NCBI RefSeq assembly: GCF_011751885.2
Contig: NZ_CP061771.1
Coordinates: 2,914,001 to 2,978,000, forward strand
Origin: Salinibacterium sp. ZJ450
GTDB lineage: Bacteria; Actinomycetota; Actinomycetes; Actinomycetales; Microbacteriaceae
DNA: 64,000 bases
Direction: 5' to 3'
The notes beneath the pieces were generated by a model, which saw only the letters and a program-made list of their open reading frames with translations, did not search any database and was not told the DNA's origin. Made by a program: the position numbers and the translations under genes. Each line of letters opens with the position of its first letter. Positions within the stretch are counted from its first letter, which is position 1. Positions 1-8,314 of the stretch are shown here, one piece after another.

Positions 1-206
1 CCGAGGCCGCCGATCTGATCGCCGATGCCGACCTCAGGCTCGTCGCCGACAGCGGAAGCCGCGACCGGATGGCCGAGACCGTCGTGGTCGGCACGGTGCT
101 TGGCGACGCCCTCATCGCCGGGCTGCGACGGATTGCCCAGGAAAACGCGTCCCACAACCGATTCGGTGCTCCGCCACCGCCAGAACAGAAGGAAACCCGC
201 TCATGA
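1..206 (+). CDS. 3' end of a gene of unknown function (truncated by window start)
   Basis: An open frame enters from the left edge and ends at a TGA at 204-206. About 67 C-terminal residues are visible. They contain an amphipathic helical stretch (roughly DRMAETVVVG..LGDALIAGLRRI) and then a proline-rich tail (APPPPEQ). The TGA overlaps the ATG of the next gene (ATGA at 203-206), so the two are translationally coupled and probably share a job. I do not recognise the family from this fragment; a small regulator paired with a membrane protein is one possibility, but that is a guess. Confidence 0.6.
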   Translation, partial: EAADLIADADLRLVADSGSRDRMAETVVVGTVLGDALIAGLRRIAQENASHNRFGAPPPPEQKETRS

Positions 207-1168
207 CCTCCACCCTCCAGCGCCAGCCTTCGACCCTGGCGCTTCCCCGACCGGATCACTGGCACCGACCGCTCGTCGTCCTCGCCGTGGCGATGGCCGC
301 GCTGACCCTCGTGACCGCCGCTTTGGCGGTCATCGACCCGCACCAGATTCTCGGGCAGAACGCCTGGTTCAAACCGATGAAGTTTGCCATCTCGATCGGC
401 ATCTATGCCATCACGCTCGCCTGGTTGATCGGACAGCTGCGTCGCTTCCGGCGCCTTGGGAACATCGCGGGCACGGTCACCGTGATCGGCCTCGTCATCG
501 AAATCGTTGTCATCGTGGGCGCCGCCGCGGCGCACACCACCAGCCACTTCAACGTCGCGACACCGCTCAACACCACGCTGTGGTCCTTCATGGCGATCTC
601 GATCGTGGTGGTCTGGCTGATGACGGTGCTGGTCGGCATCGCCGTGCTGTTCAACCCAGGAGCGGATGCCGCGCGCGCCGTCGCGATCCGGGCGGGGGTA
701 CTCCTCGGCCTGGTCGGCATGGCGCTCGCCTTCCTGATGACCGGCCCGAGGCCGGAGCAGCTGCAAGACTTCCAGGGCATCGCCGGCGCGCACGCGGTCG
801 GCATCCCGGATGGCGGGCCCGGTCTGCCATTCCTTGGATGGAGCACGGATGCCGGCGACCTGCGCGTCCCGCACTTCGTCGGCATGCACGCGCTGCAGGC
901 AATCCCGCTCGCGCTGCTGCTGCTCGAGATCCTGTCTCGCCGGATCGCCGTGCTGCGCAACCCGCGCGTCAGGCTTCAGCTCATGGTCGTCGGCAGCCTC
1001 GCGTTCGCGGCGATGATCGGCATCCTCACCTGGCAGGCGCTGATCAGCCAGTCAATCGTCGCCCCCGCCGGCGGCGTGCTGTTCGCCGGGATCGGCACGG
1101 CGGTCGGATTCGCCGGTGCCGTGGTCGGGGTGCTGATGATCGGTAGGCGTCGACAACCCGTCGCCTAA
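203..1168 (+). CDS. multi-pass membrane protein of unknown function
   Basis: This encodes 321 residues with about seven to eight hydrophobic segments, so it is an integral membrane protein. Segments lie near residues 28-48, 68-85, 92-115, 130-155, 165-182, 235-252 and 265-312. A conserved-looking polar stretch (GQNAWFKPMKFA, about residues 51-62) sits between the first two helices. Histidines lie at membrane edges (AAHTTSHF, RVPHFVGMHALQ), which could bind metal or haem, but this is only inference. The start is fixed by the ATGA overlap with the upstream gene. No named family is recognised. Confidence 0.85.
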   Translation: MTSTLQRQPSTLALPRPDHWHRPLVVLAVAMAALTLVTAALAVIDPHQILGQNAWFKPMKFAISIGIYAITLAWLIGQLRRFRRLGNIAGTVTVIGLVIEIVVIVGAAAAHTTSHFNVATPLNTTLWSFMAISIVVVWLMTVLVGIAVLFNPGADAARAVAIRAGVLLGLVGMALAFLMTGPRPEQLQDFQGIAGAHAVGIPDGGPGLPFLGWSTDAGDLRVPHFVGMHALQAIPLALLLLEILSRRIAVLRNPRVRLQLMVVGSLAFAAMIGILTWQALISQSIVAPAGGVLFAGIGTAVGFAGAVVGVLMIGRRRQPVA

Positions 1169-1169
1169 C

Positions 1170-1613
1170 TCATCGCTCCGACGGCACTCTCAGGTTGTCG
1201 CTGATCTTCGTCCACTCGTCGTGGTCTGGGGAGAGCGCCGACATCAGCTGCACCTCACCGAAGCCGGGTGCGGCCACGGTGACACCCCCGGCTCCGCAGC
1301 TGATGCTCGGCAGCACGGGATGCGCGACCGCCACACACTCCAGCACGCCCGACGGCGACGTTCCCCTGGTGCGGATTAGGTAATAGTCCAGGCCTTCATG
1401 TGTGGCCTCGAACCGCGACGTTGACAGGTCGTACTGATCGAGGTCGAACTCGTCGGAGAAGACGGCGGGCAGGTCATCCTCAGAGGTCTTCTCGCGGTCG
1501 AAGTCCGGGTAATTCGCGCCAGAGCAGGCGGTGAGAGCGGCCAGCACGCCGGCAGCGGTGGCGAGAGTGCAGAAGCGATTCCTCTTCACACTCCGAACCC
1601 TAGTGCCGGTCAT
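1170..1613 (-). CDS. small secreted lipoprotein, unknown function
   Basis: This is a 147-residue protein (139 if the GTG at 1589 is used). It has a basic N-terminus, a hydrophobic core and a lipobox ending LAALTAC|S, so it should be lipidated and held on the outer face of the membrane. The mature part is acidic at first (DREKTSEDDLP) and has two later cysteines (LECV, SISCG) that could form a disulfide. The frame stays open upstream to 1982, but that part is antisense to the ECF sigma gene; the ATG at 1613 with GGGAG just before it is the better start. It is divergent from the sigma factor. No family is recognised. Confidence 0.75.
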   Translation of the reverse strand: MTGTRVRSVKRNRFCTLATAAGVLAALTACSGANYPDFDREKTSEDDLPAVFSDEFDLDQYDLSTSRFEATHEGLDYYLIRTRGTSPSGVLECVAVAHPVLPSISCGAGGVTVAAPGFGEVQLMSALSPDHDEWTKISDNLRVPSER

Positions 1614-1685
1614 CGCTCCCGTCAGCTGAAAGACTGTAGTTTCAGGCTCCGATCTCACGTTTCGGGTGCCCCGAGCGTCTACCGG

Positions 1686-2195
1686 ATGATGAACACGAAG
1701 CAGCCATTCGAACGGGTCGTGACCGAGCACGCCGCAACGGTGTTGCGCGTGTGCCGTGCCGTGCTCGGGCCGCACACGGATGCCGACGACGCCTGGTCGG
1801 AGACCTTCCTGGCGGCGCTCGGCGCATACCCCAGCCTCCCGGCCGACGCGAACGTTCAGGCCTGGCTCGTCACCATCGCGCACCGCAAGGCAATCGACAT
1901 CACCCGCGCCCGGCAACGACACGCGGTGCCGGTCGAGTCGCTCGCCGAGCTGCCGACCACGCGCGGCAGTCCGGAGGGCCACGACATCGACCTCTGGAAC
2001 GCCGTGAAACAGCTACCAGACCGCCAACGCCATGCCGTTGCCTTGCACCACCTCGGCGGCCTTCCCTATCAAGAGATCGCAGACCTCCTCGGCGGCACCG
2101 CGGACGCCGCCCGCCGCGCCGCCGCCGACGGCATCAAGAATTTGCGAACGCACTATCGCTCAGCGGGCGACCTATCGACAGGAGCATCCCGATGA
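1686..2195 (+). CDS. ECF-type RNA polymerase sigma factor
   Basis: At 169 residues this is a compact sigma-70-family ECF factor. Region 2 covers about residues 5-80 (FERVVTEHAATVLRVCRAVLG.. DADDAWSETFLAAL.. AWLVTIAHRKAIDI) and region 4 about residues 105-158 (LPDRQRHAVALHHLGGLPYQEIADLLGGT). There is no C-terminal SnoaL domain and no adjacent anti-sigma gene. Its TGA overlaps the ATG of ogt (ATGA at 2192-2195), and ogt overlaps tag in the same way, so the sigma factor is the first gene of a DNA-alkylation-repair operon. Control of that operon by the factor itself is inferred from position. ATG codons at 1686 and 1689 are both possible starts. Confidence 0.92.
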   Translation: MMNTKQPFERVVTEHAATVLRVCRAVLGPHTDADDAWSETFLAALGAYPSLPADANVQAWLVTIAHRKAIDITRARQRHAVPVESLAELPTTRGSPEGHDIDLWNAVKQLPDRQRHAVALHHLGGLPYQEIADLLGGTADAARRAAADGIKNLRTHYRSAGDLSTGASR

Positions 2196-2818
2196 CCACC
2201 CTCGACCCCACCACCGACCCAGATGCACGCGATCTGATGACCCTCACCACCCCCGACGCCGCCAAGCTGGCCGACCTGCACCGCACGCTCGAGAAGCGGT
2301 CGGATGCCGCCGGCCTCCTTGACATCGCCTACACCGTGATCGACTCTCCCGTCGGCCCGCTGCTGCTGGCCGCCACCGACAAGGGCCTTGTGCGGGTCGG
2401 CTTCGAGCGGGAGGACTTCGACCGTGTGCTCGACTCGCTTGCGAGCAGGATCAGCCCCCGCATCCTGCGCGCACCGACCAGACTCGACGCGGCCGCCCGG
2501 GAGCTCGACGAGTACTTCGCCGGTCGACGCACCGGCTTCGATCTGCCGTTGGACTATTCGCTCTCCAGCGGGTTCCGTCAGACGGTGCAGCGCCACCTAT
2601 CGGACATCGCTTATGGCACAACCGAAACATACAAGGAGGTCGCCGAGATCGTCGGCAACCCGAAGGCCGTGCGGGCGGTCGGCAGCGCGTGCGCCACGAA
2701 TCCGCTGCCCGTCGTGGTGCCCTGCCATCGGGTGCTGCGCACCGACGGCTCCCTCGGCGGGTATCTTGGCGGACTGGAGGCGAAAACCGCCCTGCTCACC
2801 CTGGAGGCAGCCGCATGA
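2192..2818 (+). CDS. ogt: methylated-DNA--[protein]-cysteine S-methyltransferase
   Basis: This 208-residue suicide enzyme removes methyl or alkyl groups from O6-alkylguanine by transfer to its own cysteine. The acceptor motif PCHRV is intact with Cys at about residue 178. It is preceded by the HTH region with the Arg finger (NPKAVRAVGSACATNPLP) and followed by the usual GGYLGGLEAK segment. The N-terminal 45 residues form an extra acidic stretch before the canonical domain (AYTVIDSPVGPLLLAAT). The gene overlaps the ECF sigma gene upstream and tag downstream by 4 bases each, giving a three-gene coupled unit. Cytoplasmic. Confidence 0.95.
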   Translation: MTTLDPTTDPDARDLMTLTTPDAAKLADLHRTLEKRSDAAGLLDIAYTVIDSPVGPLLLAATDKGLVRVGFEREDFDRVLDSLASRISPRILRAPTRLDAAARELDEYFAGRRTGFDLPLDYSLSSGFRQTVQRHLSDIAYGTTETYKEVAEIVGNPKAVRAVGSACATNPLPVVVPCHRVLRTDGSLGGYLGGLEAKTALLTLEAAA

Positions 2819-3408
2819 CCGGCCCCGTGCCCGGCGACGACGGACTAGTGCGCCCATCCTGGGCCTCCGTCGACCCGCTGCTGCGTGAGTACTACGACAC
2901 CGAATGGGGCATGCCGGTGCGCGACGAGCAAGGACTCTACGAGCGGATCAGCCTCGAGGCATTCCAGGCTGGCCTGTCTTGGGTGACCATCCTGCGCAAG
3001 CGCCCGGCGTTCCGCGCCGCATTCGCGGATTTTGATCCAGACACCGTCGCCAATTTCACCGAACAGGATGTCGAGCGACTCCTCGGTGACGCCGGAATCG
3101 TGCGCAATCGGGCGAAGATCCGCGCCACGATCACCAACGCGAACGCCACCGTCGCCCTCCGCGCCGAGGGCGGTCTCGTCGACTTCGTCTGGTCGTTCCA
3201 ACCCGACAGCACCCCCGAACCCCGGTCCCTCGACGAGATCCCCACCAGCTCTGCCGAGTCGATCGCGCTCTCGAAAGCGCTGCGCAAGAAGGGCTTCGCG
3301 TTCGTCGGCCCGACCACGATGCACGCGCTGATGGAGGCCATCGGCATGATCGACACTCACCTCGTCGACAGCCACCGCCGCGGCAGTTCAGGGGTCTGGC
3401 CGCGCTGA
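2815..3408 (+). CDS. tag: DNA-3-methyladenine glycosylase I
   Basis: This 197-residue protein has the Tag signature, including EYYDTEWGMPVRDEQGLYE near the N-terminus and FQAGLSWVTILRKR. These are the DNA-binding and base-recognition parts of the HhH-superfamily glycosylase that excises 3-methyladenine. It also has the C-terminal GFAFVGPTTMHALMEAIGMIDTH block. The C-terminal zinc-site HRR region is present (SHRRG). It starts at the ATG overlapping the ogt stop. Together with ogt, the cell can remove both O6-alkylguanine by direct reversal and N3-alkyladenine by base excision from one transcript. Confidence 0.95.
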   Translation: MTGPVPGDDGLVRPSWASVDPLLREYYDTEWGMPVRDEQGLYERISLEAFQAGLSWVTILRKRPAFRAAFADFDPDTVANFTEQDVERLLGDAGIVRNRAKIRATITNANATVALRAEGGLVDFVWSFQPDSTPEPRSLDEIPTSSAESIALSKALRKKGFAFVGPTTMHALMEAIGMIDTHLVDSHRRGSSGVWPR

Positions 3409-3467
3409 CTTACCCTGCTGGTCGCCATTAACGACATGCGGGTACTCCGTCATGCCAGAATCGCGGC

Positions 3468-4097
3468 ATGACAACCGCCGCGTTCCTCGCCTTTTGCGGA
3501 CTCGGCCTGGTGCTCGCCCTGACGCCCGGGCCGGACAGTTTCCTCACCCTGCGTTACAGCCTGCGCGGCCTCCGGCCGGGCATCGCCGCCGGAGTCGGCG
3601 CCGCGATCGGCCAACTCGGCTGGGCCCTGCTCGTCGGCGTCGGCCTCGCGGCGATCATCGAGCAGTCCGCGGAGGTGTACCAAGTCATCAAGGTCATCGG
3701 CGGTTTGTACCTGATCTTCCTCGGCATCCAGGCCTTCCGCAGCCACCGTGCGAAGGGCGGGGCGGATGCCGCGGCTCCCGTCCCGGCGGCGTCGGCCTGG
3801 CGGGCCTTCGCAGCCGGACTGCTCTCCAACCTGACCAATCCGAAGGTGGGACTGTTCTTTCTCGCCGTCGTGCCGCAGTTCCTGCCGCAGGGGGCATCCG
3901 CATTCTGGATGACGATGCTGCTCGGCGCTACCCTGACCGTAATCGGCGGCCTCTACCTGGTGCTGCTCGCTCTCGTCGCGGCGAAGGCGAACGCGTGGCT
4001 GAACCGGCCGCGGGTCAGTCTGACGCTTGAGCGCACCTCCGGCGGAATCCTCGCCGCCCTCGGCGTGGGCACGATCGCGTCGGCCGCCCAGGCCTGA
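3468..4097 (+). CDS. LysE/RhtB family amino-acid exporter
   Basis: The 209-residue membrane protein has the LysE/RhtB hallmarks: an N-terminal helix followed by ALTPGPDSFLTLRYSLRG, a second helix with GAAIGQLGW, and the NLTNPKVGLFFLAVVPQF block in the middle. About six transmembrane segments are predicted, and the length is typical. The family exports amino acids such as lysine, threonine or homoserine by proton antiport; the substrate cannot be read from sequence. A CAGAAT hexamer lies exactly six bases before the ATG (3456-3461), so the mRNA is probably leaderless. It stands alone, downstream of tag. Confidence 0.9.
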   Translation: MTTAAFLAFCGLGLVLALTPGPDSFLTLRYSLRGLRPGIAAGVGAAIGQLGWALLVGVGLAAIIEQSAEVYQVIKVIGGLYLIFLGIQAFRSHRAKGGADAAAPVPAASAWRAFAAGLLSNLTNPKVGLFFLAVVPQFLPQGASAFWMTMLLGATLTVIGGLYLVLLALVAAKANAWLNRPRVSLTLERTSGGILAALGVGTIASAAQA

Positions 4098-4133
4098 GAG
4101 GTCTCGGCCCAGAGCCCGGTGGGGTCGGGGTCC

Positions 4134-5006
4134 TTATGGGATGACCTGGTCCCCTACGCTCGGATCGCCCGATTCGATCCGCGAGTCGACGATGGCGAGC
4201 GATCTCACGAGCGTCTCCGCGACCTCGTCCGGATCGTCGCTCATCAGGCTTATCTGCACGTGGATCGTCAGGTCCCCGCCGAGCGGGAGGGCATACAGCT
4301 CGATGAGGCGCATGCCCTGGTTGGCGGCACAATCGTTCCAGACCGTGCCGCGCACAACCCAGCCGTCGCGGTCGGGTACGGGATCGTTGGTCGGCACGCA
4401 TCCGTCGACGGTCCAATCGAACCGTTCCAATTCGGACTGCGCCCACCGGGCCAGCTCCGTCTCGGTGGCCCCGACGAGACCGAGCTGCTCCGCCGCGTGC
4501 GTGGACGCCCCGATATACGCCCCAGCGGTGTCGTACGAGAGGGCGCGGTCGATATCGATGCCGACGAACATCGCGGCGCCGACATTCAACGAATCGTCGG
4601 CGAACACATCGAAAGGAGCGTTCCGAACCGACCAGCGCTCGGGGATGTCGACGGTGAAGACCCTGTCAGCGCTGGTCACCGTCTTGGTCGCGACCGATTC
4701 GGCGTCACTCGACACCGCTGCGGGAGCGAACAAGTTGCCGACCCAACTGAACAGGCTGTCGACCCGATCCGACGTGATGACAGCGGTTGCGATGGCGCCA
4801 ACGACGGCGGCTCCTGCCACTCCCCCGAGCGCGGCGCGCGTTCGGCGCCCGGTCGGCGCAGGTTCGGCGTGCGGCGTCTGGGTGGGCTCCGCGCTGTCGT
4901 CAGCGAGCTGCGACGCACGGGTTCTGCCGGTCGATCGGGGTTTCGGTTTCGGTTTGCGCAGAAATGCCACCGCACTCTCCAACTCGTCAGCGGGTCCGTG
5001 AGTCAC
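4134..5006 (-). CDS. single-pass membrane protein with extracellular domain, unknown function
   Basis: The 290-residue protein starts at the GTG at 5006, two bases after the stop of the upstream gene; the longer open frame would run into that gene. Residues 1-57 are cytoplasmic and rich in Lys/Pro/Arg (FLRKPKPKPRSTGR). Residues 58-78 form one membrane helix. The rest (about 210 residues) should lie outside and reads as a PsbP/LpqN-like globular domain (RVFTVDIPERWSV ... ALPLGGDLTIHVQIS). Three cysteines are absent from the helix and could not anchor lipid. I assign no function. It probably forms an operon with the glycolipid-binding-family gene. Confidence 0.8.
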   Translation of the reverse strand: MTHGPADELESAVAFLRKPKPKPRSTGRTRASQLADDSAEPTQTPHAEPAPTGRRTRAALGGVAGAAVVGAIATAVITSDRVDSLFSWVGNLFAPAAVSSDAESVATKTVTSADRVFTVDIPERWSVRNAPFDVFADDSLNVGAAMFVGIDIDRALSYDTAGAYIGASTHAAEQLGLVGATETELARWAQSELERFDWTVDGCVPTNDPVPDRDGWVVRGTVWNDCAANQGMRLIELYALPLGGDLTIHVQISLMSDDPDEVAETLVRSLAIVDSRIESGDPSVGDQVIP

Positions 5007-5008
5007 CC

Positions 5009-5617
5009 TCAGCCAACGCGTCGCGCCAGCCCTGGGTAGGTCAGTACGAAGCCGTCCGAGTCGAATTCGAGCTCCGCCGAGAAGCGATGACTTGAGTAGC
5101 GCACGACCGATGGTCCCGCGACATCCGCCCGCACGGTCTGGTACTTCTGCCGGTCCGACACCACCGCCAGCGAGGGCACCGCGATCCACGCCATCCGCAG
5201 CTCGGCGGTACCAGGCTCGGTATGCAGCCGATGCCGCAGCACCGGCATCGTGTTGGTGAGCGGCGACAGGCCGAGGTCGCAGTCGAGCACGTCGTGCAGC
5301 GCGGACATGTCGCCACCGGGCGGCGCCAGGTCGACGTCATCCGGACCCGCCCCGTCCTGCTGCACCGTGCACGACCACAGACCGCTCTCGTCCCGGCCAA
5401 GGATCAGCCGTCGCTGCCAGCCGGTACCGACGGCGGTGACATCCAGCAGTTCCGTGACGAAGTCGTCGCGGGTGCGCAGTGTGTAGTCCAGCCGGTATGG
5501 CAGCGGATCCACCCCGATCTGGGTTCCGGATGCCGTCAACCCTGACGATCCCAGCTGGACACTGGCCGCCTCGGCCCGCCAGCCATCGGTTCCCTCCCAG
5601 ACGAACAGTGCGGCCAT
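5009..5617 (-). CDS. putative glycolipid-binding family protein (COG3554/PF06475-like)
   Basis: The 202-residue protein matches my recollection of the Glycolipid_bind family. It has an N-terminal W-E segment, a central CTVQ.. DCDLGLSPLTNTMPVLRHRL motif, LRMAWIAVPSL, a Q-x-Y segment, and the C-terminal DSDGFVLTYPGLARRV. Such proteins are soluble beta-barrel-like domains; the glycolipid role was proposed from structure, and the cellular function is unknown. It has no signal peptide. AAGGGA upstream supports the ATG at 5617. It is followed after two bases by the membrane protein gene. Confidence 0.85.
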   Translation of the reverse strand: MAALFVWEGTDGWRAEAASVQLGSSGLTASGTQIGVDPLPYRLDYTLRTRDDFVTELLDVTAVGTGWQRRLILGRDESGLWSCTVQQDGAGPDDVDLAPPGGDMSALHDVLDCDLGLSPLTNTMPVLRHRLHTEPGTAELRMAWIAVPSLAVVSDRQKYQTVRADVAGPSVVRYSSHRFSAELEFDSDGFVLTYPGLARRVG

Positions 5618-5632
5618 CGCGGCATCCCTTCG

Positions 5633-5977
5633 TTACAGAAAACTCTCGGGCAAGATCACGTTCTGTGGCACGTCGGTGAACAGCGGGCCGATCTGGGCGG
5701 GCGTGTAGCCAGCGATGCCGCAGCCGATTTCGGTGACCAGGAACCGGAGTTCCGGATGCTGTCGGGCGAAGTCGAGGAACGTGGCGACCTCGCGGCCGAT
5801 CTCATTGAGCCCGCTCATCGTGTCGATGGCGTAGGACTGCCCGTGCAGCCCGTGACCCTCGCCCCAGACCGCGCCGAACTTCTGGTGGGCGGTGCGCGCC
5901 GCGCCACCGGCGTGCATGCCGGCCGCGTTGGAGCCGAACACGAACACCTCGTTCGGCTCGAGCCGGTCGATGCGCAT
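5633..5977 (-). CDS. A1S_2505-like / macro-domain-like small protein
   Basis: This is a 114-residue cytoplasmic protein. VFVFGSNAAGMHAGGAARTA near the N-terminus, then GEGHGLHGQSYAIDT, and FLVTEIGCGIAGYTPAQIGPLF toward the end are the signature of the A1S_2505 family, which resembles macrodomains (ADP-ribose binders). Homologues occur in phages and bacteria as poly-ADP-ribose/NAD-related or unassigned proteins. The glycine-rich loop and the GCGIAGY loop correspond to the ligand-binding loops. The activity is inferred from fold resemblance only. TAGCGT stands seven bases before the ATG, so transcription may begin at or near the start codon. Confidence 0.8.
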   Translation of the reverse strand: MRIDRLEPNEVFVFGSNAAGMHAGGAARTAHQKFGAVWGEGHGLHGQSYAIDTMSGLNEIGREVATFLDFARQHPELRFLVTEIGCGIAGYTPAQIGPLFTDVPQNVILPESFL

Positions 5978-6014
5978 GCCGCCGACGCTACCGGGCGCCA
6001 GCGGCGAGGGGAAG

Positions 6015-6920
6015 CTATTCGGCGTACCGGATGCCCCACACGGCGGTCCAGGTCTCCCCCGGTGCCAGCCAGCGCAGCCCGTCGCCGGAGTTGAACGCGT
6101 TGCCGGGCGCCGTCATCGGCTCCACCGCCACGGCCAGGCCCGCGCCGGACGGCAGCGGGTATTCGCGCGGCGTGAACACCTGAACGTACGGGAAGCTGTC
6201 GTCCATCAGCAGCGACACCGTGCGGCCGTCGGGCGCGGCCAGCGTGGCGGCGACACCGTCTCGGGTGGTTACGTCACCGAAGGTGGCGTCCAGGTTCAGC
6301 TCGCCGACCAGCCGGCCGGAGCGCAGGTCATAGTCGTCGTCCACCGGCACCTGGCCGGTGGGGATCTTGCGCTCGTCCACCTCGTAGCGGGACGCGGCGT
6401 GCACGGTCAGCGTCAGCTGCTCGCTGGGCACATCGCCGATCTGCAGGAACGGGTGGGTGCCGAGCGCCACCGGAGCCGCGACATCCGTCTGATTGGTGAT
6501 CTGATGCGTCACCTGCAGGCCGTCGTCGACCAGCTCGTACCGCACGCTGGTGTCGAGCAGGAACGGATAGCCATGCTGCGGATGCACCGCCGCGGTCAGA
6601 GTGACGGATGCCGCGTCCTGCGCGGCTACCTGGTAGGCGGTGTTGCGCAGCAGTCCGTGACTGGCGTTGCCGTAACGCACCTCGGTGATGTCGAGCTGCT
6701 GGGGTGCGCCGTTCAGCTGCCACACGCCGTCGCGCACCCGGTTGGGCCAGGGCACCAGCACGATGCCGGCGCCGAGCGGTGCGATGGTCGTCTCGGGGTA
6801 GGAGGGCGTGAGCTCGACGCCGTCCACCGACAGACTGCGCAGACCTGCCGCCAGTTGGGTGATCACCGCCCGCCAGGGGCCGCGGGCGAGGGGGAACTGG
6901 TCTCCGGTGAGTGGTCGCAC
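6015..6920 (-). CDS. aldose 1-epimerase family protein
   Basis: The protein (301 residues from the GTG at 6920) has the galactose-mutarotase fold. Catalytic residues are visible: His in YGNASHGLLRN, His in LGTHPFLQIG and the base Glu in AVEPMTAPGNAFN. It interconverts the alpha and beta anomers of aldoses; this branch is often annotated simply as aldose epimerase family, so the sugar is uncertain. The open frame continues upstream to 6998 without support. TACCCT lies exactly six bases before the GTG (6927-6932), indicating a leaderless start there. It is divergent from the VOC gene. Confidence 0.9.
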   Translation of the reverse strand: MRPLTGDQFPLARGPWRAVITQLAAGLRSLSVDGVELTPSYPETTIAPLGAGIVLVPWPNRVRDGVWQLNGAPQQLDITEVRYGNASHGLLRNTAYQVAAQDAASVTLTAAVHPQHGYPFLLDTSVRYELVDDGLQVTHQITNQTDVAAPVALGTHPFLQIGDVPSEQLTLTVHAASRYEVDERKIPTGQVPVDDDYDLRSGRLVGELNLDATFGDVTTRDGVAATLAAPDGRTVSLLMDDSFPYVQVFTPREYPLPSGAGLAVAVEPMTAPGNAFNSGDGLRWLAPGETWTAVWGIRYAE

Positions 6921-7010
6921 CCGCACAGGGTATCGCGGGTCGGTAAATCGGGGGTTGCCCGCCCTCGGTCGCCGCCCTAGCGTGGGAACGCCCATCAACG
7001 AGGAGGCGCC

Positions 7011-7376
7011 ATGGCCGGAGAGCTGTCATTCATCGAACTCGGATCGGACGATCCCGGCAAGTCCAGGCAGTTCTACGAGGCGCTGTTCGGCTGGACATTC
7101 TCGCCCGGCGCCTCCGGCGAGGGCGCCGGCTACGACATCGCCGGGCTCGGCACGGCGGCCGGGATCCACGGCGGCGACCCCGCGGCATCCCCCTACGTCT
7201 TCTTCAAGGTCGACGACCTGGATGCCGCGGCCGCCCAGGTGCTCGACCTTGGCGGCACCGTGCTGGAACTCGACATGGACGGCACCGACGAGCAGGCGGC
7301 GAAATACGGTCGGTTCACGATGTGCACCGACAGCCAGGGCTCGCCGTTCGGGCTGCACCAGCCGCCGAGCGCGTAG
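7011..7376 (+). CDS. VOC family (glyoxalase/bleomycin-resistance fold) protein
   Basis: The 121-residue protein is one VOC unit: FIELGSDDPGKSRQFYEALFGW at the start, YVFFKVDDLDAAAAQVLDLGG in the middle and MCTDSQGSPFGLHQP at the end. It resembles the CFP32/Rv0577-like group. Metal ligands are incomplete in a single copy, so dimerisation would be needed for a full site. Function is not predictable. AGGAGG at about 7000-7005 is a clear ribosome-binding site before the ATG. It converges with folD. Confidence 0.88.
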   Translation: MAGELSFIELGSDDPGKSRQFYEALFGWTFSPGASGEGAGYDIAGLGTAAGIHGGDPAASPYVFFKVDDLDAAAAQVLDLGGTVLELDMDGTDEQAAKYGRFTMCTDSQGSPFGLHQPPSA

Positions 7377-7395
7377 TCCGGCGGATGCCGCGTGC

Positions 7396-8274
7396 CTACA
7401 GCGTGCGCTCGGCCGCGTCGACCACGTTCTTCAGCAGCAGGGCTCGGGTCATCGGGCCGACCCCACCGGGGTTCGGTGAAATCCAGGCGGCGACGTCCGC
7501 GACATCCGCCGCCACGTCTCCGGCGATCTTGCTCTTGCCGGTTTCGGGTTCGACGATGCGGCTGACTCCGACGTCGAGCACGACTGCGCCCGGCTTCACG
7601 TCGGAGGCCTTGACGATGCCGGGCACGCCCGCAGCGGCGATAATGACGTCGGCCTCGCGCAGGTGGTCGCCGAGGTTGGTCGTACCGGTGTGGGTGAGGG
7701 TGACGGTGGCGTTGTACTCGCGGCGGGTGAGCAGCGGGCCGATCGCGCGGCCGACGGTGACGCCGCGACCGACGACGACCACGTTCTTGCCCGCCCAGGA
7801 GATGCCGTGCCGCTCGACCAGTTCAATCACGCCGCGCGGGGTGCACGGAAGCGCCGTGTCGATCGGCCGGTTGACGTTCAGCACCAGGCGGCCGAGGTTG
7901 GTCGGGTGCAGTCCGTCGGCGTCCTTCTCGGGGTCGATGCGCTCGAGGATGGCGTCGGTGTCGATGTGCTTTGGCAGCGGCAGTTGCACGATGTAGCCGG
8001 TGATCTCGGGGTCGACGTTCAGCTCGTCGAGCACCGCCTCGAGTTCCTCCTGGGTGACCGTGGCGGGCAGGTCGCGGCGGATGGACGCGATGCCCACCTC
8101 GGCGCAGTCCCGGTGTTTGCCGGCGACGTACCACTGTGAGCCCGGGTCTTCGCCGACGAGCACGGTGGCAAGGCCCGGGACGATGCCGCGCTCGCCCAGG
8201 GCGGTGACCCGTTCGGTGAGTTCGCGTTTGATGGCGGCGGCGGTGGCCTTGCCGTCGAGGATCTGTGCGGTCAT
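7396..8274 (-). CDS. folD: bifunctional methylenetetrahydrofolate dehydrogenase / methenyltetrahydrofolate cyclohydrolase
   Basis: The 292-residue protein catalyses NADP-dependent oxidation of 5,10-methylene-THF and hydrolysis of 5,10-methenyl-THF to 10-formyl-THF. Family blocks are intact: [20 protein letters not shown] with catalytic Lys and Tyr, [25 protein letters not shown], the Rossmann [14 protein letters not shown], and the C-terminal [15 protein letters not shown]. It lies 169 bases downstream of glyA on the same strand, so serine-derived methylene-THF is passed to the next enzyme. The intervening DNA holds a large hairpin. purU, purH and purN elsewhere in the window use the same folate pool. 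Confidence 0.96.
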   Translation of the reverse strand: MTAQILDGKATAAAIKRELTERVTALGERGIVPGLATVLVGEDPGSQWYVAGKHRDCAEVGIASIRRDLPATVTQEELEAVLDELNVDPEITGYIVQLPLPKHIDTDAILERIDPEKDADGLHPTNLGRLVLNVNRPIDTALPCTPRGVIELVERHGISWAGKNVVVVGRGVTVGRAIGPLLTRREYNATVTLTHTGTTNLGDHLREADVIIAAAGVPGIVKASDVKPGAVVLDVGVSRIVEPETGKSKIAGDVAADVADVAAWISPNPGGVGPMTRALLLKNVVDAAERTL

Positions 8275-8314
8275 GGTGTTCCCTGTGGTTCAGTGTTTGC
8301 CGACTGGCAGCGCT

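Noticed and set aside
1676-1685. ECF-type autoregulatory -10 (CGTC) right before the ECF sigma gene
   Set aside because: A matching -35 such as GGAAC could not be found at the correct distance.
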